Assembly (NCBI GenBank): GCA_027422505.1 | Contig: JAPQWV010000329.1 | Location: forward strand, 496,001 to 560,000 | Reading direction: 5' to 3' | Source of the DNA: Craterostigma plantagineum | Taxonomy: Eukaryota; Streptophyta; Magnoliopsida; Lamiales; Linderniaceae | DNA: 64,000 bases | In this document: piece after piece, positions 11,232 to 20,472 of the stretch | How the letters are laid out: each line of letters begins with the position of its first letter | Numbering within the stretch: the stretch's first letter is position 1 | Translations under genes and position numbers: made by a program | Notes under the pieces: generated by a model | The model's database searches: none | Told to the model about the DNA's origin: nothing | The model's input: only the letters and a program-made list of their open reading frames with translations

Positions 11232-11702
11232 CTAGGAGATATCGTCTAGAGCTTCATGGACTAACTTAGGTTCCATCATTGAGAGCAGTACATCATGGGA
11301 TTCCACTGTATCCTGATTTCGTGCAGTCGCTCGAGTTTTGATTCCAGATCTGATGTTTCCTATTACTTGATCTGTTGGATGACTGGAAGCATGCTTCCAT
11401 TTTCTAGGTTGCAGCTCATCAGCTTCTGGTTCCAGTGTCTCAACATTTTCGTCTTCGGGAATATCGTCATTACCGTCTTTAGTAACCTGTAATTCTGCAC
11501 AGGGCAAATCTATACCTTCCTCATCAGTAGCATCTGCGTTAGGTATCTCATCAAAAGTAACATGTATGGATTCCTGAACAGTCAGCTTCCTCTTATTATA
11601 AACACGATATGCCTTAGAGTGAAGACTGTAAACAAGGAATATCCCTTCATCAACCTTAGAGTCAAATTTTCCTCTCTTATTTCTACCGTTCAGGATAAAC
11701 AT
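11232..11702 (-). pseudogene. Copia element C integrase-to-RT linker
   Basis: This 156-codon minus-strand frame starts with a fragment typical of the Copia integrase C-terminal region (DGIFLVYSLHSKAYRVYNKR is close to the usual GIFLGYS..SKAYRVYN), followed by an acidic low-complexity linker and a KTRATARNQ-like stretch that leads into RT. It is separated from RT and from the integrase core by stops or frameshifts. A diverged copy lies at 34,240-34,587 and 62,079-62,432. Confidence 0.75.
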
Positions 11703-11772
11703 TTACATCCAAACACACGAAAGTAACTTATATTTGGTGTTCTACCATGCCAGATTTCATAAGAAGTCTTCT

Positions 11773-12515
11773 TTAATATTGGCCTAGGGAAGACACGGTT
11801 AGACACATAACAGGCTGTACTAACAGCTTCCGCCCAGAACTGTTTAGGAATATCATACTCATGAACATAGATCTGGCCATTTCCTGTAATACCCTATTTT
11901 TACGTTCAACTACACCATTCTGTTGGGTAGTTATAGGGGCTGAGAAGTTATGACTATATCCGTACTGATCACAGAATGATGCAAATGACTTACTATCAAA
12001 TTCCAGTCCGTTATCACTACGTATCCTACACAGATTCATTTCATTTTCATTTCCCAGTCTCTTCACCAGTGATGCAAAGTTATCTAGTGCCTCATTCTTA
12101 TGTGCAATGAATATCACCCAAGTGTATCTGGAGTAATCATCAACAATGAAAAAGGCATATCTTTTACCTCGTAGAGACATCGTTTGAACAGGACCAAAAG
12201 GGTCGAGATGTAGTAATTCCAGAGGTCTGGATGTAGATATCACATTCTTTGCCTTGAATGATATCTTGGTCTGCTTGCCCATTTGGCACGCCTTGCATGT
12301 CTTGTCCTTGACGAACTTTATGTCAGGAACACCTCGTACCAGTGCATTGCTTGTGATATGAGACAGTAATTCCATATTGGCATGACCTAGGCGTCTGTGC
12401 CATAACCAGGTGTTATCCTGTGTAACTGCTAAACACTTGACATTCTGGTCAGTGATATCATCAATAGTTATGCAATAGATATTCCTATCCTAGATGCACT
12501 GAATAGTACTTTATT
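11773..12515 (-). pseudogene. Copia element C integrase core and zinc-finger end
   Basis: Frame 11,773-12,375 (200 codons) has the catalytic triad visible as HLDPF (Asp58), SDNGLEF (Asp121) and VVERKN (Glu157), and CKACQMGK (Cys27, Cys30), the CC half of the HHCC finger. The WHRRLGHANMEL half reads on upstream of the frame start to about 12,420, and remnants of the upstream region go to 12,515. There the sequence switches to Gypsy LTR D, so the protease and gag of this element are lost from this locus. The end of the core is frameshifted near 11,850. Confidence 0.85.
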
Positions 12516-14065
12516 TGGACTTGTATTAATTTCTAGACTCCAAGTCAATTGATTTGCCTTGTTAAGTTTCCTAAGTGACTTGATTCCATACCACGTTATG
12601 CTAAAGCTAAGTTTCGATCCTTAAGAAATTCCTATCTTATAACATTTCAATCCTAAGCTCGGCGAAAGTCATTTGATTGGTAGGGTTTCGCCCGATTTAA
12701 TTTTGTCCAATTGAGGTTCCTTAATTCCTAGTTTCCATCAACACCATGTACACTAGAGGGTCACTTTCGATCGAATTGGGGTTTCGCTCGATGTTGCATG
12801 GCCTCATCTTGGTTTCGATCGAAACCCTACATGGATAGAGGATCATTTCAAATCAACTTGAGGGTTCGATCGATTCCACTTTCGATCAACTTGAGTTTCG
12901 CCGAGTTCTTAGGTCATCATGATGTCATCCTAGTTTCGATCGAAACTTGCATGTGTAGAGGCTAATTTCAATCGATTGCGTGGGCTTGAAGGGGAGTTTC
13001 GCCGAGGTATTTCATCGTCATGACCTCACTTTAGTTTCGATCAAAACTTGGCATGGGAAAGTATCACTTTCGAGCAATTACACGTGTTGGAAATTGAGTT
13101 TCGATCGATACTAGAATGAGTTTCGGTCGAAACTCACGACCTATTAAATTTGTTATCATGCAAATCGATTTAATTAAAACTTGAGTCTATTTGAGTGTCG
13201 CCAACCTCGAAATTAATTTCCTACTTTCGATCGAGACACCAAAATTACTAATCCGAAGCTGTCTTCTTATTACTGACCGAATTGAAGTTCCTTCATCTCA
13301 TCCTTTCTCTATCAGAATCGGGTAATCCCTGACGTGAAAGCCAAACTTCATGGGTTCTAAATCGTGTATTGAATAATTCCAGCACTACTTTATTTACATA
13401 GAGACCCTAACATGAGCTTATACTTCACATTTAGGGTTTCTCGTGTGTTCTTCAACCACCTTGCTTTTAATGTCATTAATACCTTCAACTACACCTAGGA
13501 TACGAAATTAAAAGCTCTAGGGAAGGTATTTTACTTACCAACTCCGAATTCCTAAGCTAGTTGAGGAAATCCTTGGTTCGAAAATTTGTATCGGCTCATT
13601 CTTTTCTCCTTCTCTTGGCTTTCGTTTGTTTTCAAGTGGGTTATGGAGTATTGAGTTATTATCCTAGATATTTTACTTTGAACAATGTTAATAGGCATAG
13701 CTTAAGTGTGGGTCTTCCTCATTTTAGGGAGCCTTGTCTCTAAGGTTTGGCTAAGTATGGATTGGGCCTAAATTAAAATTCTTAGCCCAACTAGATAATT
13801 CCTAGTCCAATGAAATCATAGTTCCAGCTATCATTTGACTATCATTAATCATTTCCTCCAATATTTTTCGAAAATTCCTATTCATCAATTAGGGGTCATC
13901 ATAGTTCCGAAATTATTTATAATACGCTTAATTCGCACATAATTTACGAGCACAAAATTCGTGGCATCACATGAGTGTGTAACATACACGAAACTAACAT
14001 GAAATCACATACATTATACACGTAATTTATTGGCCGACCTAATTTGCGGGGACCGGGGTCCTACA
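12516..14065 (-). repeat. Gypsy LTR D (fragment) with TTTCGATCGAAA-type motif array
   Basis: The right end reads CGGGGACCGGGGTCCTACA, so the minus-strand LTR starts TGTAGGACCCCGG. The left end is lost at the junction with element C. Layout matches LTRs A and H: a motif array, a block ending in TTACTTAC, a pyrimidine-rich stretch, then a run ending GGGGC/GGGGTC...ACA. Between about 12,640 and 13,260 there are many copies of TTTCGATCGAAA and variants. The duplication breakpoint at 13,469 lies inside it, so copy 2 carries only 39,862-40,462. Five bases after the end are AGTTG; no partner is visible. Confidence 0.6.
12640..13260. repeat. array of TTTCGATCGAAA-like palindromic motifs in LTR D
   Basis: Roughly a dozen dispersed copies of the perfect 12-bp palindrome TTTCGATCGAAA or close variants (TTTCGATCAA, TTTCGCCGAG, TTTCGGTCGAAAC) occur within about 600 bp at irregular spacing. 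The unit is CpG-containing in AT-rich surroundings. Confidence 0.7.
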
Positions 14066-14676
14066 AGTTGTAATATGATTTTCAGTTATGTAATCATTAT
14101 GCATCGACTCTATCATGTTTTCCCTACATCCTCGTCTCAATTCCTAAATTTCTACAATTAACCCATGTTTCTCAATGTCCTCGTCTCATTCTCAAAATTG
14201 TATACAAGCCCCGAACTTTAAAAATTTAATATTGTTCGACCCTCTTTTATTTTGCCGTTTATTTATTTTTTTTAACTTCCCGAATTTCAGCTTGGTCCGA
14301 TTCGGTCAAGCCCAAGTTGACAAAGCCCAAATTTTGAAAAGGCCCAAAATTTAAATTTCACCGAATTTCCTAATTGGCCCGAATTTTCCTTCGAATTCAA
14401 AGAAACCTCAATTTCAATCAAAGGTCCGAATTTTTTTGATCATTCTCTTCCTACCTTAATTCAGCCGAAATTCTACCAATCTAAGTGTAAAAGTACGAAA
14501 TCTCTAGTTTTCGAACATATCAAGGAACACATAAAAAAATCACACAAATATTCACGCAAAGCATATATCAAAAAATCGTAAATCACATAATTACGTATTA
14601 AACTTACAGGCGTAGGCTGATCCTCCAGGCTTTTGAGCGGCAGTACATGGACAGTCTACAGAACCTATAACCTAAC
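14066..14676 (-). other. non-coding leader/LTR-like sequence upstream of PBS I
   Basis: No ORF is credible. The right end (around 14,606-14,676) has AAACTTACAGGCG, TTTTGAGCGGCAGTACATGGA and GTCTACAGAACC, resembling the leader of Gypsy A next to its PBS (GTCTACAGAACTTG at about 30,670). It is therefore probably the start of the internal region of the Gypsy element that owned LTR I. Copy 2 equivalent: 40,463-41,082. Confidence 0.45.
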
Positions 14677-14688
14677 GCTCTGATACCA
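14677..14688 (-). other. primer-binding site of Gypsy element I
   Basis: GCTCTGATACCA is the exact reverse complement of TGGTATCAGAGC and sits two bases before the start of LTR I. Copy 2: 41,083-41,094. Confidence 0.8.
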
Positions 14689-14690
14689 CC

Positions 14691-15108
14691 TGTAACGACC
14701 CGTCCCATACCGGGTGTCACTGTAGCATCGGTCCCTACCGGGACCAGTGGGGTTGGGCCCACCACACTCCGACTGATAGTCTGGCCCCACTGTACCACCA
14801 TTTAACCTTTCAGCATTCTTCATCCTCTCTCAGGGGGTCACCCATACCTAGATTTCCCCAAGTCAAGCACGCTTAACTTTGAAGTTCTTTCGGACGGACT
14901 CCCGAAAAGGTAGGTCGACCTTGGTGATATGAGTAGTACTATCAATTCTCTATATGATTCTTAGCCTAACACGCCCATACATTGTCAGTCTCAGGATCCC
15001 CTCTAATTCGGGTGTCGGATCGGCTCGTTCATGTACCCCTTCGCCTAGAAGCCTGCCAGGAGCCGCTCCTTTTTCGTGCACCTCTCTGGCACCGGCGATC
15101 ACTCCCCT
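14691..15108 (-). repeat. Gypsy LTR I, fragment
   Basis: It starts TGTAACGACCCGTCCC next to the PBS, so it is the PBS-proximal end of a minus-strand 5' LTR. A GGTCCC-TACC-GGGACC hairpin lies at 14,730-14,745. It is cut after about 418 bp, where element E LTR sequence begins. Copy 2 (41,097-41,528) has 24 extra bases near 41,229 (GCACCCTGGGCAAACTTCCC region) that copy 1 lacks. Confidence 0.65.
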
Positions 15109-16589
15109 CCTTGGGGTTTACTCCTCTCATTGGGATTTGCTTCCCAAGAGTTTAACCAATCACTATAATGCACCGTAGCTGGTTACAAAACTGATTGGTT
15201 AGCCTAATGCACAACCGAAACAAGTCGTACACTAGTCACTACTAGGTTACCACACGTCGAGTTTTGTTCCTCGGAATCTCCTTGATCCCGACAGACACAG
15301 CTCGCTACCGAAGGGCCCCCGAAACTCGTCCTTCCCTTCACGTGTGCGTAAACGTCGACCTTGCCTCCTTGGTATTGCTCACGTCCGAAGACAACACGTC
15401 CGAAGACAGAATATATGGAGGGGATGATGGAATATCAGATGAATCACTCGCTCAGTGATGGAATCGCAAGTTAACGCTCAGTAAGGCAGAAAGCTATCGC
15501 AAATGGAAGGCTCAGGAATCTCTTAGTATCTTTCTGCTCAAATATCTCTTGTAGGCTTATATTCGCAAATTTCTTGATTTTCGAAAATATGAAGTGTAGC
15601 ATGTATATAAACCTTTTAGATCAGCACTTCACATGGAAAATCATATCATATAATAATCACCAAATCAAGCATAGTTTCCATGCAAATTTAGAAGTCAACA
15701 TGCCATATAAAATCATGCTTTTTAGTAAATCATCACAACGGTCATAGCACATTAAAGCATGATTATTTTCCATATAAGAGCTCATTTAAGCATGAATATA
15801 TTCCATATAAAGATCCAAATTCGTTCTCATGGATATTCAATCACTTCGCATATATTTACCATATCAGGATTTTCCATAAGTGATTCCCTGCTGTCTGTTT
15901 CTAGTGTAAGTCGATCCAAATTAACTTTCCAAATATAGCACACATGATAGCATCATACCAGCACGTTTTCCATGTACAACTCATAGTATTAGATCAATAT
16001 AATTACCATGTTTAGCACGCAAATCAGATCAGAACACACTTAATTCGATTTATCAAATCATGGCGGAACTTTCCTTATTTCAGAGATCACATCCGTTTAT
16101 GGCACACAGCATATAATAGCATTTTATCCACAAAGTCAACCAAATCGAATCTTCCCTAAATATAATATTCTAATCAGCATAAGGAAAGATATTAATTCAA
16201 TATTGCACATTAAATTCAGTGGAAGGCATGCAAAAATCGTATATGTGATTCTCGTCCAGGAATAATCAAGTATCACGGGTATATCACTTTTCATATATAA
16301 ACAGCATATTTTCCATATATAGCTCAACAGGATATTTCATGCGTAATTTCCATATATAGCACAGAACGATATATCCTATCTCATGGACTGTCTATAACAT
16401 GCGATCACCTAGTTTCACGAAATCATCACAGAATCACATGCAACTCATATATTCAACATTTTAACGGTTCGTAGGTCATAGCCAATGCATGGTCGAATAT
16501 TGTCATGTTCTTTAGACATTATATTGATCACAAATCGAATTGCTTAATTTATAGACCTAACGTCATTACAATTACATTGTCCATCAAAA
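15109..16589 (-). repeat. SIRE-like Copia LTR shared by C and E, copy 1 (left end deleted)
   Basis: It is collinear with 6,413-7,889 of the element C LTR. The first about 230 bp, the PBS and the leader, present in copy 2 at 41,529-41,860, were deleted here. At 16,589 the sequence departs from the LTR 34 bp before its minus-strand start and is replaced by a chimeric insert. Confidence 0.75.
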
Positions 16590-17466
16590 GGACGAGGAGC
16601 TGCCACTCGCTTCAACGGGTAATTCTCTACGGGTTTGACCCGCCCTATTACATGTCTATGTGATACTATTCTGATCCGAGCAATGAGGGCAATAAGGGAA
16701 CCTAGAAAATTTTTGTTTCGCACCGGACCCGGGGACGTGGCGTCTCCGGGAGACACCGATTAACCCAACAGGATCATGCGACTATGCATCGATGAAAGAA
16801 GTTGAACAAGATTCCATCAAGTACAAGTACCCTCTACCAAGAATAGATGACCCATTTGACCAATTGCAAGGCACGACCGTGTTTTTGAAGATAGACTTGC
16901 GATCGGGATACCACCAATTGAAGATTCGAGAAGAGGATATCCCGAAACCGCGTTCAGTATAAATTTCTTAACATGAGAGGTAAAGTTAGCTTAGTCACCT
17001 AATGGTCCTATCATTCACAATCTTCCACGATGTTCATGTATATCTAATACTGGTTAATAAACAAACAATCCGATTAAGAAAAGACACGAAAGAAAAACTA
17101 AGAAGAAGAAATGAAGAAGAGCTTCAAGTACGAGCAAAACTTGACCAGCTAAGAACAAAAACACTCTTCTCTCATGCGACGGCTCGGTTCTCTCTAGTCA
17201 TCTTTAGAGAACTGATTCTGTGGTACACTGCGAGGTCGGCGTGACGAGCTAGCATCGACCACCATCGACGAAGTCTTGAAGAAAAAGACGAGGAGCTACC
17301 ACTCGCTTCAACTGGTAATTCTCTACGAGTTTGACCCACCCTATTACATGTCTATGTGTTACTATTCTTATCCGAGCAACGAGGGCAATAAGGGAACCCT
17401 GAAAGTTTTTGTTCCGCACCGTATTCGGGGACGTGGCGTCTCCTGGAGACACTGGGTAACCCAACA
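16590..17466. mobile_element. 877-bp chimeric insert: two B-family LTR ends around a Gypsy RT fragment, copy 1
   Basis: Relative to element C (7,890-7,998 replaced) this block holds three parts. Part one (16,590-16,776) is the terminal part of a B-family Copia LTR ending AACCCAACA. Part two (about 16,777-16,965) includes a plus-strand Gypsy RT fragment of about 48 codons with [15 protein letters not shown] and [17 protein letters not shown]. Part three (from about 17,050) is a longer stretch of the same B-family LTR end, closing AACCCAACA at 17,466. The RT fragment is cut off at a TAA near 16,963. It may be a small element with captured Gypsy sequence between LTRs, or a patchwork of repair filler. 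Copy 2: 43,338-44,210, with its last bases deleted. Confidence 0.6.
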
Positions 17467-18171
17467 GCAAGTCCTAGCGCATATGTCTAAGTGTTCCACA
17501 ATCACAAAGCAGAGCATATGATATTTCCAAATCACATATGATACATATTTGCTCCTCCTGCCTAGGTTCAGTTATCTATATGATATATAGAGATATATCA
17601 TGAATGAATTTGATCCCCCTGTCTAACTGCAGATATCTCATGTCATTTTCAAAGTCATATCATAAGTGCAAAATTTTGAAATTACCCGTGAGTGTGATCC
17701 CCCTGCCTATGTGCGCATTTTCCAAACATGATTCAAGCAGCAGACAATCATCGCAGCAGGCACTTATCACTTATCAAGAAATCTCACACATGTTAATTAA
17801 CGCAGATAAGTATCAGAGTATCACTGTATCAGAGCATATGATCACGCATCGTAGCATAAAAGCATCACAGATATATTCTAAGATCAGAGCAAATTATTAA
17901 GCATCGCAAAAGAGCATCACACACACACACACACATATATATAAGAGAAAAATATTATATATATGGGTTCCACAAACTTCCCTACACACAACCAACCGTC
18001 CAAACTACTACTCCCAAACATTAAAACACTTAGACGTTTAACGCCTAAAACTTACCTTACTCCCCCTTCATTATCAAAAAGGAGGGAGGAACACCGAAAA
18101 ACAAACTTGCAGAAAACGAAATAGAAAGGAATATCCTAAGGGCAGCTAGGATCAGAGCGGAAGGCAACCTA
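17467..18171 (-). other. 3' UTR of Copia element E, copy 1
   Basis: Non-coding. It parallels 7,999-8,628 of element C with purine-tract-like motifs on the minus strand near 17,553, 17,615, 17,697 and 18,062-18,080 (GAAGGGGGAGTAAGG). A CA/TA microsatellite sits at 17,919-17,942. Copy 2 equivalent: 44,211-44,938. Confidence 0.55.
17919..17942. repeat. (CA)n(TA)n microsatellite, copy 1
   Basis: CA repeats are followed by a short TATATATA run. The same site in copy 2 (44,659-44,693) has a longer TA run, so the locus has changed length since the duplication. Confidence 0.85.
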
Positions 18172-19676
18172 TTAGTTTGAAGAGCTTTCGGAATCAGCTT
18201 ATTGGGAAGGGATTTCTTAATCAATTTGGCAAGCTTTGACAATTTCAGCGACAACTCAGTGTATTGTTCTTTGATCTTGACGGATAACTTCTAGCTGTCA
18301 GCCTTGATATCGGAGATATCATGGCGTATCACCGAGATTCCTCCTTCTCGACGCTGTGCTAGTCTTCATAGTCGTCCTCGACGTCGCTCTTAACCTTCGC
18401 TTTTCCTTTTGAGGCGAACCTTTTCTGGGCACTGTCTACTGACCTTTTCTCCTTGGCCTTGAACCAGCCTTGACCCTTCGAATGAATGCCCATGCATTTT
18501 AGAGTTATCAGATCCACGACATGTATAATTTTGTCTTCCCAAGCCAGCGGAACTATGTTTTCGCACTCAAGAAAATGAGTGGGTAACATCCCATAGGGCA
18601 ATGCTTTGTCTCTGCTCTCAAAGGTCTGGATCATGTGTTTCAGGAAGACATAACCGAGGTTGAACTTGCGGTTCTGAGATATCATGTAGACTGCAAAAGT
18701 GCTCATGAAATTCATTGTCGTTGAGTGGCCTCCACTGCCGATTTTTCCACTCCACAGGGTCATGTTGAGCAGTTTGTGCGGAAAGAAGAAGTCGATGGGT
18801 AACTAGTTTAGGGCTTCACCGTCCAAAAACCGAGGCTTACTATGGGTTTTCCAGAGTCTTAAAGACAACATCGGTGTCAAAATCATCAGCGTAGCACCAG
18901 TCCTTCATATCGTAGTGGTAGAAAGGTTCATCGGGAACTCCTAGCATCGCATTAATCTTCTTAGTGGTCCAGTTGAGTTTGCCTCACATTACATAGGAGT
19001 TGATGCAGATGTGCTCTTTGTGCTCCATATAGTCGAAGTTGGTAGAACAACTTAACGGTCTCTGGGTAGTATGGCTTGTCGATACTAAGGAACTGCTCCC
19101 AGCCGAAGTCCTTTAGCCAGGTGATAACTGTTCCTACACCCAACTTGTTAAAAGCAACGCCACGTCCTCTGGCGATATCTCTGTTGCTGAAGCTTTTGTA
19201 GTTGATTCGGGTGCTTTCTTTTAGAAAGGGCTTCAACAGGGATCTCATTTGGTTTGGACTGATCAAGAGGTGGTATGTTGGATTCCTTTGGGGTAGGTTC
19301 TGGAGATGGCTGAACTTCTTCAAGCGGGGATGGAGATTTCTCAAGAGTTGGTGTCGGGCTGTTTCTGCGCTTCTGCAGGAATTTCATAGCTTGAAGCAGA
19401 TTTTTCAGGTTCAAACGATGGAATAGGGGTCTTGGTCGGAGTGAGGCTGGCCTTCTTGCTTTTCTTCTTTTTCTTTTTGGCAGTTTTGGCAGGAGAGGAA
19501 ATCCTTTCAGCAGATTTGGCTTTGGAATGGGTTTTCCGAATTGAGGGTAATGAGGGCGAGACTGGTTCCGGTGATTCTGGAGGAGAGTGGGGCAAGGTTT
19601 CATCAGACATGGGCTCTTTTAGCTTGCGGCTTGAGGATTCTGCGGCAACAGCTTTGGATCCGGCAGTTTTCTCCAT
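18172..19676 (-). pseudogene. extra ORF downstream of pol in Copia element E, copy 1
   Basis: The gene reads from ATG at 19,676 down to about 18,172, in pieces. The N-terminal 111-codon frame (19,341-19,676) is lysine-, serine- and proline-rich with a KKKKKKSKK stretch, suggesting a basic nucleic-acid-binding or nuclear-targeting tail. A frameshift near 19,345 moves on to a PxxP-rich region (PSPLEEVQPSPEPTPKES). Next comes the domain resembling plant putative transposon proteins (NYKSFSNRDIARGRGVAFNK near 19,190-19,140, and SIDKPYYPETVKLFY near 19,040-19,090), then IGSGGHSTTMNFMS (18,690-18,735), and last a coiled coil (SLKLSKLAKLIKKSLPN) at 18,200-18,255. Position after pol and the C-terminal coiled coil match SIRE-type env-like ORFs, but I see no clear signal peptide or transmembrane segment. 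Several frameshifts disable it. Confidence 0.6.
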
Positions 19677-20229
19677 GTTTCAGGGTATGAAGGTTGAGGA
19701 GAATTCTGGAGAAGATGATTTGGATTGATGAAGATTGAAAGGCGGTTCTGAGTTTTTAAGGGAGAGAGTGCCAGTTTATTTTAAGAAGAGATAAGGATAG
19801 ATTGTAAAATTCAAATTTTGAAATTCAAATGGAAAGAAGGAAATCCAATCAGATCGTCAGAAATAGCATAGTGATTTGACGGGATCTCATAATTACGGAA
19901 AGGATTTGTACAGAGCTGAATAGGAAGGATTGTGAATATCCGAGTTTCCTTAAATAACTGATTGGCTGAGATGATATCTCTACGAATATCGTAATCACAT
20001 TCTAAGGAAAATTATGGAGATTCGGAATTCCTAAAATAATATTGATGGCAAAGGAGAGATCTTATGCAGGAACAACTACAAATCTTTTTCTAAAAAGCCA
20101 AACTCGCACTTAAGGATAAGGATTATAAGATCCGAAAATAATATAGGGCTGAAAGAGTATCCTAGAGTATGATAACTATGAATTTCTACCTAAAATAGTA
20201 TAATCTAAAGTAAATGGCAGAATTCGGCA
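19677..20229. other. spacer between extra ORF and pol of element E, copy 1
   Basis: This is AT-rich non-coding DNA. Its right part parallels 9,548-9,734 of element C. No gene is seen. Copy 2: 46,118-46,670. Confidence 0.5.
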
Positions 20230-20472
20230 GATTTAATAACTTTATTTAGCTCGATGATTCCCAATCGAACACGGATGTCGCAATATCTTGCCTCAATTAG
20301 GGGTTTCGTGAAGATATCACTGAGCTAATCATTTGTTCCTACAAATTCCACACTGATATTCCCCTTCTGAACATGGTCTCGTATAAAATGATGTTTAACC
20401 TCTATATGCTTAGTACGCGAATGATGTACGGGATTCTTAGTAATGCTAATGCACTAGTGCTATCACATAGAA
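20230..20472 (-). pseudogene. Copia element E RNase H C-terminus, copy 1
   Basis: The nucleotide sequence is collinear with 9,755-9,990 of element C (RNase H tail ending near the LNKVSKSA equivalent), with small indels that break the frame. It ends at 20,472 in TAGAA, the target duplicated by solo LTR F; the gene resumes at 22,880. Copy 2: 46,671-46,913. Confidence 0.75.

Noticed and set aside
12516..13260. Possible CRISPR-like or satellite array
   Set aside because: Motif spacing is irregular, units are short palindromes, and the context is a plant retroelement LTR.
17002..17244. 80-aa lysine/arginine-rich plus frame
   Set aside because: It lies in the B-family LTR end within the chimeric insert and is not conserved as protein in LTR G (60,430-60,500).
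19432..19728. Plus-strand 98-aa frame with hydrophobic FFFFFF start resembling a signal peptide
   Set aside because: It is the antisense of the lysine-rich N-terminus (KKKKKKSKK) of the extra ORF; the same shadow appears at 45,873-46,169.
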